Assembly: GCF_014805625.2 (NCBI RefSeq)
Contig: NW_023998416.1
Location: 19,774,065 to 19,838,064 of the forward strand
Direction of reading: 5' to 3'
Length of the DNA: 64,000 nucleotides
From: Glossina fuscipes
Lineage: Eukaryota; Arthropoda; Insecta; Diptera; Glossinidae
A model generated the notes under the pieces. That model was not told where the DNA came from. It did not search any database and saw nothing but the letters and a program-made list of their open reading frames with translations. Positions 1 through 12,330 of this stretch are shown in pieces. Both the position numbers and the translations under genes were made by a program. Each line of letters starts with the position of its first letter. Positions within the stretch are counted from its first letter, which is position 1.

Positions 1-1076
1 ATTATAACGTACGAGTTAACCAATTGTCTAAGCTCGGATTTGTCTTAAGAAGACCGATGTCTTGCCGAAATTTCATTTTCTTTACCAAGACATTATCGAG
101 TTTAAATTTTTTTTTTTTTTTCAATTTTTTTATTTACTATCAGATAGAAGGAACACTTTGTGACGTTCTACGAAATGATAGCTTTAGAATTACGTAACTT
201 TGTAGGAAAAAATGCATTATATTGCTGATACAAGGGATAACACTTCGCTAGCTTCTTGCAATCAGCAGTAAGCGAATGATTCGTTCGACTCCGCTCCAGG
301 AATATTGTCGTGTCCTCTTTGATCATTAATATTTATAAAGTCGATGAAAGTCTTCCAACAAATTCGAGGGAAACCGGCTTATTTCCTCTTAAGGCATCGT
401 CGCGGAACTAAACTTTGATCAAAAAACAATTTTGAACCGTTTCCATTGTAGTTGTATTTGAGTACCAGTATAAACAGTGAATAACTTAAAAAGCTGAATG
501 TATGTCTGCGCACGGTTGCTGAAACTGCTGAAAGGAAATCGAAGTATATAATCGTCGATGGAAAGCTGATCACATACGGAAATTACATTGCGCAGAAAAT
601 CAGGCAAATTCAGTTAACGGTACGTAGAGCAATGCTTTCATCTTGCATTCGGCAGAACTCTCTTAATGACGTAGATTTTCTTTTAAGGGGACTTCAAAAG
701 AAGCTTTCGAGAATTACTTCAGCTGCAGAGTTCGCCCGTAAGGCCTTTTAGCACACAAGTGTCAAAAGTTATCGGTCACAATGGCGTATACCTAACCTAA
801 AAAAGTATGTATTGGTATTTTGGAGAAAATTTTTTTCTTTCATTTTCGTTACACTCTTTCTTCGCCGACTTATTAAAACCAAGTGAAAGAAATAACGGGC
901 GGACATGCGATGGACAATAAGATTAAATCGAGCCAGAATCTTACATCGATTAAACGTAATAAGTTTTTATGAGTTCTTTAATGCGTAAATGCGTGAAAAT
1001 AAATTCTTTCACATCTCTGCAGGGAGCGCATTGACTTGTCAACGTTGTAGGAGGTAAAGCAATATTGAATAAAAGC
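1..1076. other. Intergenic, no gene seen
   Basis: No open frame here resembles a known protein; the short frames are AT-driven. There is a poly-T tract near 107-121. Around 924-950 a short segment (TTAAATCGAGCCAGAATCT) resembles the core of the degenerate repeats at 9.4-9.8 kb, so an old dispersed repeat probably lies here. Confidence 0.5.
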
Positions 1077-2081
1077 ATATTTAAGTAGAAAAAGGAATCA
1101 ATTTGTGTTCTTTTTATATCTTGTTGTTGTTGTTATTGCTTATTTGTTAGTTGTTTTTTTTTTTTGTTATTTCTTTTTTTCCCAAAACACGCAACACGTA
1201 AAGCTCCAGAGTTGCTTAATATGTTTATGAAATACTTTTCATCAGGCGACTTCGTCATGTTTAATGTAACATTTTGGAAAATGAATGAAAAAGGAAACCG
1301 AGAGCGATAAAGCATTTGATGAACCGAACGATAGGTTCGATTCGAATAAGCAAGCGTGGCGGGCCAAACTATTTCTTACTAGTTTATGTTTTATTTTTTG
1401 TTAAGTAATTACTTTTGAATTTAAAAATTAAAAAAAAAAAAAATTAATTAAAAAAATTAAATTAATCTAATATTAGGGCACATAAATTTTAATAGTTTAT
1501 AAAATAATTGCTTTCGATTCAAATCATCTGTAAGCGGGGAAACTTCTCGGCGGGAAGGATCAAGCCTACATATGAACATGTTAACAGCAGAGATGGCGGT
1601 TTCTTTTATTATACAAAAAAAAAAAAAAAAAAAAACCATTTTCCTACATAATTTCTTTCGAGAACAACTTCTCCAAATTCTTCAAATAACCTAACGATAG
1701 AGAGTTTCTGATTTGCAGCAACAACTAAATAGAAAGTTTTAAATATAACAACAAACTTTTTTTTTACCCAAATGCCCATGAAACAACAAAACTATGACAG
1801 TTGTAAGTTCCTAAGTCAATGAGTGAAAAAAGAAGCATTGAATTCATATTAAATTAAAATAACAGTGGAGCATATACGGGTAAAAATGAAATCAATAGTT
1901 TGTTGTTGTTGTCGAAATTAAAATCAATTAATTAATTTGTTTTCATTATAATAAAAATTAAAAAAAAAAAAAAATATAAAAAAAAATCTCAATCTTTTTT
2001 AATATTTAAAAATTTTAATGAATGAAATTAAAAGAAAGTCAATTTGAAATTAATGAAATAATTTTTATCATTAAAAAAAAA
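1077..2081. repeat. Direct repeat copy 1, left of the N gap
   Basis: About 1 kb that recurs almost unchanged at 2482-3488, on the other side of the gap, offset by about 1405 bases. Visible differences are a few substitutions (for example near 1253 and 1281), small poly-A length changes and one divergent stretch at about 1636-1660. It contains several poly-A and poly-T tracts and no convincing gene. It is either a recent tandem duplication or one locus assembled twice, for instance from two haplotypes. Confidence 0.9.
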
Positions 2082-2481
2082 NNNNNNNNNNNNNNNNNNN
2101 NNNNNNNNNNNNNNNNNNNNNNNNNNNNNNNNNNNNNNNNNNNNNNNNNNNNNNNNNNNNNNNNNNNNNNNNNNNNNNNNNNNNNNNNNNNNNNNNNNNN
2201 NNNNNNNNNNNNNNNNNNNNNNNNNNNNNNNNNNNNNNNNNNNNNNNNNNNNNNNNNNNNNNNNNNNNNNNNNNNNNNNNNNNNNNNNNNNNNNNNNNNN
2301 NNNNNNNNNNNNNNNNNNNNNNNNNNNNNNNNNNNNNNNNNNNNNNNNNNNNNNNNNNNNNNNNNNNNNNNNNNNNNNNNNNNNNNNNNNNNNNNNNNNN
2401 NNNNNNNNNNNNNNNNNNNNNNNNNNNNNNNNNNNNNNNNNNNNNNNNNNNNNNNNNNNNNNNNNNNNNNNNNNNNNNNNN
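2082..2481. other. Assembly gap (400 N)
   Basis: Exactly 400 consecutive undetermined bases. The sequence on the right resumes with the same bases that begin copy 1 of the flanking repeat, so the gap size and even its existence are doubtful. Confidence 0.99.
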
Positions 2482-3488
2482 ATATTTAAGTAGAAAAAGG
2501 AATCAATTTGTGTTCTTTTTATATCTTGTTGTTGTTGTTATTGCTTATTTGTTAGTTGTTTTTTTTTTTTTGTTATTTCTTTTTTTCCCAAAACACGCAA
2601 CACGTAAAGCTCCAGAGTTGCTTAATATGTTTATGAAATACTTTTCATCAGGCGACTTTGTCATGTTTAATGTAACATTTTGGAAAGTGAATGAAAAAGG
2701 AAACCGAGAGCGATAAAGCATTTGATGAACCGAACGATAGGTTCGATTCGAATAAGCAAGCGTGGCGGGCCAAACTATTTCTTACTAGTTTATGTTTTAT
2801 TTTTTGTTAAGTAATTACTTTTGAATTTAAAAATTAAAAAAAAAAAAAATTAATTAAAAAAATTAAATTAATCTAATATTAGGGCACATAAATTTTAATA
2901 GTTTATAAAATAATTGCTTTCGATTCAAATCATCTGTAAGCGGGGAAACTTCTCGGCGGGAAGGATCAAGCCTACATATGAACATGTTAACAGCAGAGAT
3001 GGCGGTTTCTTTTATTATACAAAAAAAAAAAAAAAAAAAAAAACATTTTTCTAAAAAAATTTTTTTGAGAACAACTTCTCCAAATTCTCCAAATAACCTA
3101 ACGATAGAGAGTTTCTGATTTGCAGCAACAACTAAATAGAAAGTTTTAAATATAACAACAAACTTTTTTTTTACCCAAGTGCCCATGAAACAACAAAACT
3201 ATGACAGTTGTAAGTTCCTAAGTCAATGAGTGAAAAAAGAAGCATTGAATTCATATTAAATTAAAATAACAGTGGAGCATATACGGGTAAAAATGAAATC
3301 AATAGTTTGTTGTTGTTGTCGAAATTAAAATCAATTAATTAATTTGTTTTCATTATAATAAAAATTAAAAAAAAAAAAAAATATAAAAAAAAATCTCAAT
3401 CTTTTTTAATATTTAAAAATTTTAATGAATGAAATTAAAAGAAAATCAATTTGAAATTAATGAAATAATTTTTATCATTAAAAAAAAA
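2482..3488. repeat. Direct repeat copy 2, right of the N gap
   Basis: Near-identical to 1077-2081 in the same orientation. Open frames inside it on either strand also occur in copy 1 and include homopolymer runs, so they are not called as genes. Confidence 0.9.
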
Positions 3489-3775
3489 TAAATTTAATAT
3501 ACCTTTTTAAGTAAATAAAAAAAAAGAGTAAAATTTTTTTTACTATTATTAATTTAAAATTAAACAAAAATTGCAATCAAAAGAAAATTAAAATTAATTA
3601 AATAACTTTTATGCTAGAAATGTAAACATTTTTATGTATACAAAAAAAATTAATTTAACTTTTTTATTATTAATTTAAAATTTTAAATAAATGAAATTAA
3701 AAGAAAATTAAATTACAATGAATTAAATAATTTTTATTACAAATTAAACTAATGTAAATGAAAATAAAAATTAAC
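3427..3775. repeat. A/T-rich degenerate tandem repeat
   Basis: A segment of the type GAAATTAAAAGAAAATYAA followed by AATTAATGAAATAATTTTTAT appears near 3428, 3575 and 3690, that is three diverged units spaced about 115-150 bases. Its first unit overlaps the end of direct repeat copy 2. No coding potential is seen. Confidence 0.55.
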
Positions 3776-4418
3776 CTCAATTCTTATCTCGATATTGAAA
3801 TATTTTTATAATTATAAGCAAATTAAAATAAAAGTAGTTTTCATCATAAAAAAGAGGAATCTGATAGATATTTATAATTAAACAAAAAAAAAAAAAAAGA
3901 ATAAAAAATAAAATAAATAAAATAAATAATTTCAATATATTTTTGTATTTAAAAATTTTAATAAAAATTTCAATTTTTTCTATATCGTTTGTAAAGAAAA
4001 GAATTTTTTTCAAAATAAATTCCGTTCATTGCCTCACTGTAGTTGGATGTATATAAACAACAGTTACTTTTACATATTTTTCAAATTTCTTATAAAGGTA
4101 TTTATGTTCATGCAAAGAAAATATAATAAAGAAATAAAGGAAAAAGAATAATTTTTGCTGTTATTATATTACATTACTTGGTTCTTACTTCTTATATATA
4201 TATATATATAAATATATGTATAGAAGTGAAAGTTTTTTATGCATTAATGTAGAACATCAGTGAATATGAAGTCACCTCAGAGACAAGTCCTTAACTGTTC
4301 AATGACTTTAGTTATATAGGCTCAGTTGGAAGGAACAAAATATTGCCGATTATTTAAAACATAATAAATATTTATAAACTTATTATGAAATCAATTGTTT
4401 TTAAGAAATCCAAATGAA
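3776..4418. other. A/T-rich upstream region of the galectin gene
   Basis: Very A/T-rich. A (TA)n run at about 4195-4211 is the only repeat of note. The sequence at 4392-4405 reads as a plausible splice acceptor (pyrimidine-rich, ending TTTTTAAG) 13 bases before the galectin start codon, so a 5' untranslated exon may lie further upstream. No TATA box or initiator can be assigned. Confidence 0.4.
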
Positions 4419-5617
4419 ATGAACCTTTGGAAAGGAAAAGTTTTAACTAATTTACCTTACGGTCATGTGCTAATTATAGGCGGTAAGATAAAGTCGCATC
4501 CGTACAAGTAAGTACGAGAGGAAGGGAAGGATTTTCATTCAACTATTAACTAAAATAATTTTTCTAAAAGGATAACGTTAGAGGTAACGGCAGACGACCG
4601 CATAACGTTAGATAACGAGAAAGGAATGCTTTTAAAAGTTGAGGCAAACTTTCGCGACAACTCATCCATTCATTCCATCTTTCAACCGGGCGAGGGTAAA
4701 CAACAAGAAGAGATTTGGAAAACGGAAGGACCTAAAAATCCTTTACAACCAGGTAATTGATGCATTTCATAGTGGGTCATAGGTCAAGATCATCATGTTT
4801 CCATTCACAATTTCAGGTGAAAGCTTCACTTTTCGTATTGCTCTGCTGCAGAAATGTTTCGAAATCTATGTAAACGATCATATTTATGGTACTTTTGAAT
4901 TTCAACAAGCGCCCAAACAAATTCAATATGTTATGCTTCAGGGTGACTTTGAGAAAGTGGCGCAGATCCACCAACGTATGCTGTTTCCCCTTGTATTCCC
5001 AAAGAGCTTACTAAGTTCCGAGAAAATTGCCTTTCAAAGTGACGTACCGAAGAAATACGAAACAGGTTTGTTCCTTGCACAATTGATTATTGAAATCGGA
5101 CGAATAAAAATAAATATATAATTCGATTCTTTAGGCACTGTTGTAGCTCTGCAATGCATTGCGAAGGGTCCGCCATTAACTGAATTTTCAATTTGCTTTC
5201 AATGCGCCGACACGGGACGAATCATTTTGAAATTTTTGGTAAATTTTGATAAATGCTGTGTGACGCGTACCTGCCAGAAAGACGATAATAGGTTAGGTCG
5301 ATTATAAAAACATGATCGAATATATATAATTTCTGTGATTTTTTTTTAGCTTTTCGTCCGATGACGAGGAAACCGATGGTGAATTCCCTTTCCAACGCGG
5401 CAAGCTATTCAAAATCGCTTTTGGTGTTGGCGACAAAGCTTTCATTATTGCTGTTAATGGTCAATATTTTACTTATTTCAATTATCCTTCTCGCTCGTTC
5501 GCCATTTCCGCTTTAAAATGCTGCACCAACGATGTCGGAGATTTTACAGTAAAAAGCTTAGAATACCATTTGGACTCACCACTCGAAGCTCGCGTTGAAA
5601 GATTATCAGCAATTTAA
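4419..5617 (+). CDS. Tandem-repeat galectin-like protein, 5 exons
   Basis: A beta-galactoside-binding-lectin fold protein with two carbohydrate-recognition domains (CRDs), 314 residues. Exons: 4419-4507, 4571-4752, 4817-5065, 5135-5291, 5350-5617; all junctions are GT-AG and keep frame, and TAA is at 5615-5617. CRD1 covers about residues 4-150 (WKGKVLTNLPYGHVLIIGGK; F-E-I-Y-V-N-D-H-I-Y), CRD2 about 172-302 (GTVVALQCIAKG; F-I-I-A-V-N-G-Q-Y-F). The HFNPR sugar-binding motif is replaced by IFQPG (66-70) in CRD1 and by K-F-L-V-N (206-210) in CRD2. CRD1 keeps the tryptophan (W79) that stacks on galactose in the family; CRD2 appears to have lost it. There is no signal peptide, as usual for galectins. 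The ATG at 4419 is the first in frame after a TGA at 4386-4388; an upstream exon joined at the acceptor near 4405 cannot be excluded. Lectin activity is doubtful; a changed ligand or a protein-binding role is possible. Confidence 0.88.
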
Positions 5618-5792
5618 GCAAAAAAAAAAAAAACAAAAAAAAATTATTTAATCGTTTTATTATATGAAAATATAAACAAAGATATTGACTCCTTAAGGAA
5701 ACAACAATTAAATTATTTTAATGCGCGAACTCGCGGCCATCGCGGCTCTAGCGATGAGAGACTTTAAGTAAATGGCCGATCATCGAAATTTT

Positions 5793-5798
5793 AATAAA
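5793..5798 (+). terminator. Possible poly-A signal of the galectin gene
   Basis: AATAAA about 175 bases after the galectin stop codon, following A-rich sequence. It is the first canonical hexamer I see downstream on this strand. In A/T-rich DNA such hexamers also occur by chance. Confidence 0.4.
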
Positions 5799-5799
5799 T

Positions 5800-8700
5800 C
5801 CGTTGCTAAAAATATAGCTTACGAGACGTTGCATTCGTAGCCCCTCCCCTATTGTTAGGATGAGGAATTAAAAACACAGTTTATAGAGCTCTTAAAGCAT
5901 GTAGCTGGTCAGCCTTTTTTTCGGTGGATCGTATCCGCCTTTTCATACATCTCGTGGAGCGTACATCCTTTCGGCGAACTTTTATGAGTCATCCCTGTTT
6001 CTTCATTATGCTTACAATATAAACACATCACTCAAATGTGTTCTAAGGCATGTTATCCAAGCGGCCAGATATCTTTTGGAGTTAGAACCACACCTTTTTT
6101 TTTGTTATTTGTACGCAAAGTTCTTAAATGCAGAGTATTCATCTACAAGAAATTCCGCTGAAGTCGGACAAGGCTGGCTAACGGTAACAGCTTGCAACGA
6201 CTACTTCAAAATACCGCCTTCTGAGGGTAGTGGTAGTACAATAAACTTTCCGTCAAATGAATTTTCAATAATCGTTCGCATTTCTTCTCTCTTTAGCAAA
6301 CGCATGTTCATACAGCAAATTTCATCAAAAGCGTGGATTCGTTGAATGCAAAGACAGATGAGCAGATGTTAGGCGAACAGACAAGCTTAAGTCGTTTCAA
6401 AATGTCTAAGTGAAAGGAATGGTATAATAAAATGTGATTTTATCTAAATTCTCATATTTTTATTCTTATATAGAACATATCCGTTTTTGGTAAAGGATTA
6501 CCCATTGTTGGTTATAAAATTGCCCTATCCGTCTGACAATTTGCGATGCCACGCTGATAAAGGTAACGTCGTTAGTTGAGGCAAAACAATCATCGAGCCG
6601 TTTCGTAAGAGTTGAAACTCTGCTTGGTAATCGTATGCCCCATCGCTGCGAACAAGTGGTAATCGGAAGAACGCGAGTTTGGTGAGTAAGACGCGTGGGG
6701 TAGTTCCCCGTGGATAGATGGACGATGGATGGATGAATGGATATCAGGTAAATAGTAAATAGTCTTACGATTGTTTTCTTGAAATTCTGGTCGCCTTTCG
6801 AATAGCGAGTCAATTCATTCAACAGACTACAGCCTTCAAATCCCACCAAATGCAGAGCAACACATTATCACCAAAACGGTTTCGTTTTGCGATAAATCTC
6901 TATGGCAAGTTCGAATCTGCGTATGAAGTTTTGCATCGGCGATTCTTAATACAAGCTCACCTTCCATTTGTAGCCTTCAAGGGAAAATGTGCTGTCGGCG
7001 AATGCCTTTCTTTTTTCCTTGTTAAATAAAAATATTTTTGCTTTGTGATATGTGTTGATATCGATGCGACTGTACATTTGATGAGACCAAAATGTTATAG
7101 AAAGGAATAACAAAATTTAAGAAAGACAGAAAAAATGAAGTAAACATGTAAAAGGGTGTATATGCACATAAGACATATAACTTCTGGTTAAAAAGAAAAG
7201 AACACAGCTTCAGGCTTCGATGTCCTGCACAAGTCATATGTTCCTTAAATCGCCATTTCTTACGTGTAGACCTGATATATTATATATGAAAATTTAGTTT
7301 GTCTACACTTTGTCTTACAGAGTTTCTTCGTTACGAATGCTCTTTGATATCTCCCTTTATTTACTTTCCACTAATGATTGCAACGAGCATTGCATCGATA
7401 TTAATTTATTTAATTCATTTCAATGTCATTTTCATGAGATCATGGGATCAAATTTCTCATCGCATACATCGCATTCATTTCAATTTGAATAAATGGAAAA
7501 TTTTCATCTATATGTCGGTATATGTACGGTACGTTTATAAATAAATTTATTATAATTATTTTGATATCAAGAGGATGTCGTTTGCTTTTTGTTTTTTATT
7601 TTTTTTAATTGCTTTTCAAGTCGTTGAAATTATATGATAATCTATCCATCTCTCTATCTATGTATCTATCTATAGAATGATTGTCTGTGACAACAGTTAA
7701 CTTGCGTTAACTTTAACATGCGTGTAAGGGTTGATAGTCGTCTCATCGTACATTTTACATTTGCAAGTGAAGTTGTCACGATAATGTACGCCGGCACACA
7801 TGCATGTGTGCGTATGTCAACAGAATTATTGTTTTTGTTTTCTTCTGTAGAGTGTCGTAAAGCCTTTTAAGATTCTTAGAGTGCGGGTGCTTGCTACATA
7901 AATATATATATTTTGTTTTGAAAGGCTTACGTAGGGTTTGTCCATGTTTCTTTAACGAGCTCCTCGATGCTCTAACCGGAAGCAATTTAATATCGTAATA
8001 GTTACGAACGTTGGATGGGCTTTGGCTAGATAATAATCATAATATCAATAATAATAATTAACTATATTTATAAAATGTCAGCATGTTTGCGATGTGTGCT
8101 GTTGTGCCCGCAGAAATTATTATAATATTGAAAATTGAGTTGAGTACCAAGTTCCAACTGACACTTTCTTTATTGACTTATCCCACATGCCACATGGAAT
8201 TGAGTGCACATTAAATTGCGTCAAACCAAAATAATTAAATTTATAAAATTATTAAAAATAAATTTGAAGAGCATTGCCAGCGCATCATCAAAATATGTCT
8301 TACGAGGCTTGACATATGTACCGTCTGGAAATTTATGAATTATTTGCCTTCAATGGAGAAAATAAATTTTACAGATGCCATTAAAGAAAAAAATTTTTTT
8401 TTATTTTTTTTATTTTTTTTAAATGTTACACATGCAAACAAGCCCTTCGGAGGATAAACGAAATTTTCCATTATTTTCTTAAAGTAAAATTTTCTTCTTA
8501 TCGACAGTTGAAATTTTCCAAAGTTTTATGAATTTTTTGGCTGCAACCACCACATGCTGTGTTTTAAGTCGTAATAACGAACTCTTAAGAGAAAGTTATC
8601 GTTTCTATATCTTTTTTCGTAAGGGTGTGCATGGGTCTCTTTTTCGTGCATAATTTGTTTTTATTTCTCTTTCATTTTGATTAAAAAGCAAAAACAACAA

Positions 8701-9354
8701 AGAAAAGTAAAAATTAAAGGTTTCCAGTCTCACGTCAGGCACGCGTAAGTGAGTCTTGCTGGCTTTGCATTTCAGCAATTTTATTGTTTTTGCAGCTGTT
8801 GTATACTTATTCAAACATACATATACACACACACACACACACACACACTCACACAGTTCCGAAATATACATCCTTTAAACTCGATAGCGTGTTAGATAGA
8901 AATGATTCTCACTGTTTTTATTTCACTTAAATTCCCTTTCATAAGGCGTTAATGACTTCTTGTAGCAAGCGACTAAATATTAGTTAAAATTAATTGTTAA
9001 AAAATTGCCTAATTTTATAGAAACTATAAATTAACATTTTATCGTACACCATAAACGTATTAAAGGATATATTACGTGACTGATTTTTAAAATTATATAG
9101 TTATATATACCGTAAGGAATAACGTGCTTGAGTTTCGTTTTGTAGCTATCAGCTCGATTCTTTCTTCCTGTGGCTTGTGTGTGTTTGTATTTGGTCTTAT
9201 CGTTGCGTTCTTTCTAAGCTCCCTGTTGCGCTTGTTTCTTTTCTACGTTCCTTTGCCTTTCATTGTGTGTTTATTGCTTATCTTGATTTACGACGATGAT
9301 GGACCCTGTTCGATATGACTACTTTTTGCAAAAGTGAGTCCTCCAGCAACAGAT
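5800..9354. other. Intergenic, no confident gene
   Basis: Open frames such as 6466-6849 (-, 127 codons) have no recognisable domain and irregular composition. Simple repeats: CTAT-type tetranucleotides at about 7645-7675 and an (AC)n microsatellite at 8824-8848. I see no RNA gene. Confidence 0.5.
8824..8848. repeat. (AC)n microsatellite
   Basis: About 12 uninterrupted AC units, followed by a short ACTCAC extension. Confidence 0.95.
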
Positions 9355-9905
9355 GCCTGGGCAGACGGACAAATGGATGGTTAATATTAAGTCGACTCAA
9401 AGTATTAAGCCGTCACTCTGCTCTCCGACGGACGAGGAATTTAAATCGGCCCAGAATCTTAAGCCGCTACGTTGAGCTCTCCACTAAGAGATGAGAGACT
9501 AGCGAACGGAGGTGCGGGTAGACACAAGGGCAATACTAAATCGACCTGGAATCTCAAGTCGCCATCGTGCGTTCTCTAGCAACAGACGACAGACAAGCAG
9601 ATGGATAAAGCGACAAAAGGTCTAGTGTGTCGCAAACATATAACCGAAAGAGAAATGAACACAAGTCTCCGCTAGTTTTCTAGCAGCAGGATAAAAGCAG
9701 TCAGGGCTACGAACAGGCATCGCTAAATTGGCTCAGAAACTTAAACCGCGATCGTGAGATCTCTAGTAACAGGGAAAGGCTACAAATCTAACAACTCACG
9801 AGTAGATTACCAGAGGGAGACAAAATGAAATCTCTTAGAAGGTTAATATTCGAACGAACAACAGATGACAGAAACGAGGATCGAAGGGAGACTCGATGAA
9901 CTAAA
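9355..9905. repeat. Cluster of diverged repeats with TTAAATCGRCCCAGAATCT core
   Basis: The core recurs near 9383, 9440, 9537 and 9725, each followed by TTAAGCCGC-like sequence and then by CTCTAGCAACAG-like sequence. GGACAGACGGA-like words lie between units. Spacing is uneven (57, 97 and 188 bases), so this is a decayed array or several nested copies of one dispersed element. A single related core sits near 924. There is no coding capacity. Confidence 0.6.
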
Positions 9906-10657
9906 TCATTTTAGAGTCTTGTACTGTACTGTCCAGAATGTTATATATATACTTATATGGAGTTTGAGTTCTTCTTTCAGGCTTCTCGCAAAGGGAGGTC
10001 AACTCTAGTATATTTGAGAGTTCAAACTAAAAGTTTTTTCTAAGCTATATATAGATTTCAGATAAATTAAAATAAATTAAGATAAGACATTTACCTAGAA
10101 AACGCATCAAATCCCAAGAGTGCTTCTGCTCACTCCTGCTAAAACCAACAAAAAAAAAAAAGAAAGAAAAGAGAAACACTTATGTATGTGTAGGGGGAAG
10201 AGGACGATGATTGAAAAATTCAATCGAAGCTTTTTAAAAATCATTCGCATTTTCTGCAGCAGCAGCTGTTGCTACAAACCACCTTGTATTGAATAGCGCG
10301 ACGAGCAAAGAAAGAGTGCATTAAACTGTTGGCTATGAAAAGGGCATATACGAGTGCATTCGAATCGCTCACGCGCTGTATGCGTTTACATCAAATTCAT
10401 TAAGAAGTTAATGCGACACACTTTTCAAGAATGTATTTGATCGTAATATTTATTTTTAAATGCAGCTCATTAAAGGCTTTATTTTTAGTAAGCACTTACA
10501 TAAATGTTTTCATGCAAATAAATAAAATGTTTAAGTGATTATTGTTTGTTTATTTTGTTTGTTTGAACGATCCACTCAGGTCAAGTTTACGTTTCCTGTA
10601 ATATTACAACTACCAAAAAAAAAAAAAAGTAAAAAAGTTGCCAAAATTCTTTTAGAG

Positions 10658-10659
<2 letters not shown>

Positions 10660-10693
<34 letters not shown>
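10660..10693. repeat. 34-base poly-T run
   Basis: 34 consecutive T. It could be the (reverse-orientation) poly-A tail of an old retrotransposed copy, but no insert sequence is recognisable next to it. Confidence 0.9.
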
Positions 10694-10694
<1 letters not shown>

Positions 10695-11699
10695 AATATT
10701 ATAGTAATAAGCCGAGTTTTATAATCACAAACAAATTATGGGGTAGACTAGGCTCGTCACATCGCTTGTAATGTATTATACAAGATCTAGTTTTAAGTTT
10801 TAAAAGAACAGAATGTTATGCGTATGCCTTGGCATGTAACTCTTATGGCGACAGCAGTGAGGGCAGAAAACTGAAAGTTCAGAGATCATAGATTCCCAGT
10901 TCACAGCCACTGTTATGATTTGTATTTAATCATGAACGACACGCAAGTAATCAAAAAGTGATTTGAACTCATCTGAAAGAAATTTGTGACTTTGTCCCGA
11001 TTTTTCTTAATTATCATGTGGACCCTTTTAACCAAAAGCACCGAACGTTTAAACGCCGTCTTGAGTGTCAGCAGCATTGCGTAGCTTTCTTTCGATATTT
11101 GCAATAAAATTTTCAATAGATCTTTTAATGCCATCCCGCATGCATTCAATTATACTGTGCTTGTGCCCCACACGTGTTCTTCTTTTATTTATTCAACGAA
11201 TAACTTGCGCATGAATAATATTCTCATTCCCTTACTTTATGCACATTTTCTTTCCTCTTTCTACATTTGCATGCAATAATTGAAAGGCGAATTGAAAAAA
11301 TTCTCTTCTCACTTACATTACAATAAGAAGCATTTCTTTTAATCCTTGACCTTCATGCGCATGTAATAAGAATTATATATATGTAGTTTAGTGTTATCTT
11401 TAGCTGGAACTCAATAAAACATGAAAACAACATGAAAGCAACCGCTTATTGCAGTTCGTATGTAGAAAATTGTGGTAAGATATGGATTTTTGGTAAAGTC
11501 ATAATCATAATGTTAACGAGACCAAAGCTAATGAAAACGCTTCCGAAAAATATTACAGTTAGACAAAGCCGACCTTTGCATACCCAACATATATCGCCTA
11601 ATAAAATCCTTCCTTGATTTTCGTGAGAAAATCACTAAAAGCCACGTCTTGCTTCTTTTGTATGTAAAGGTATAATTTACATGGGAGTTCTTATGCGAA

Positions 11700-12330
11700 T
11701 TGCTGTTCAAAAAATAGATTTATGCAGTCCAGTGGATATGATACTGAAATGGAAACAATTTGGTGATATAACTTTTCATGAGAACCATCATAGGGAACCA
11801 TCGAAATTTGAAGAACTTAATCTTAGAATTAAAAATTAAATCTATTCGCCGTATAAAAGCTTACGTTCTGCAGCATTTGCAGTATGGGATGGTGTTCAAA
11901 ATATTAGCCCATCCGATCCAAGCTTCTCAAGTGAATTCGGTGCGCCGTTATATTCAGCGATTTTTGCCGCGAAAGTATAAAAATGGCATTTTCTTCCATA
12001 CAAAGCGTTCTCCAAATAGAGGTAGGGTTCGACCATGAACCAAAATATTTCACCATATCAAGTTTTGTCAGGGTATCTCAAACTTGCTTCAAAATTGAAG
12101 CCAAACAATTGAAGTCAAAGACACATGGTCAGACATTAGATAATGGGATAAACGGACAAATAGGCTCAAACTGATTGAGAAAGTTATTCTAAATCGATTG
12201 GTGTAATAAAAGGAGCGTCTACCTTAAGTTCTTGTGGCTGTTACATACATCCACAACAATATAATATGTACTGCGATATAAGTGTTATTGTGTATAATGA
12301 GAAAAGCATTCCAACTGATGGCTATCAGTA
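11700..12330. repeat. Degraded dispersed repeat
   Basis: Contains TGTTCAAAAAATAGAT near 11703 and, near 12188, TTCTAAATCGATTGGT followed by a TTAAGTTCTTGTGGCTGTTACATAC-like segment. The same arrangement recurs near 45.09-45.50 kb and, in part, near 59.92-59.98 kb. This shows a shared dispersed non-coding element; no terminal repeat or coding sequence could be defined. Confidence 0.5.

Noticed and set aside
2727..2755. GGTTCGATTCG, like a tRNA B box (also near 1331)
   Set aside because: No A box at the right distance and no cloverleaf stems could be drawn.
2510..3186. Open frames on both strands in the direct repeat
   Set aside because: They run through poly-T or poly-A tracts, recur only because the sequence is duplicated, and encode Phe-rich low-complexity peptides.
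6466..6849. 127-codon minus-strand frame
   Set aside because: No recognisable domain, no supporting splice or regulatory signal, and neighbouring frames are similar in quality.
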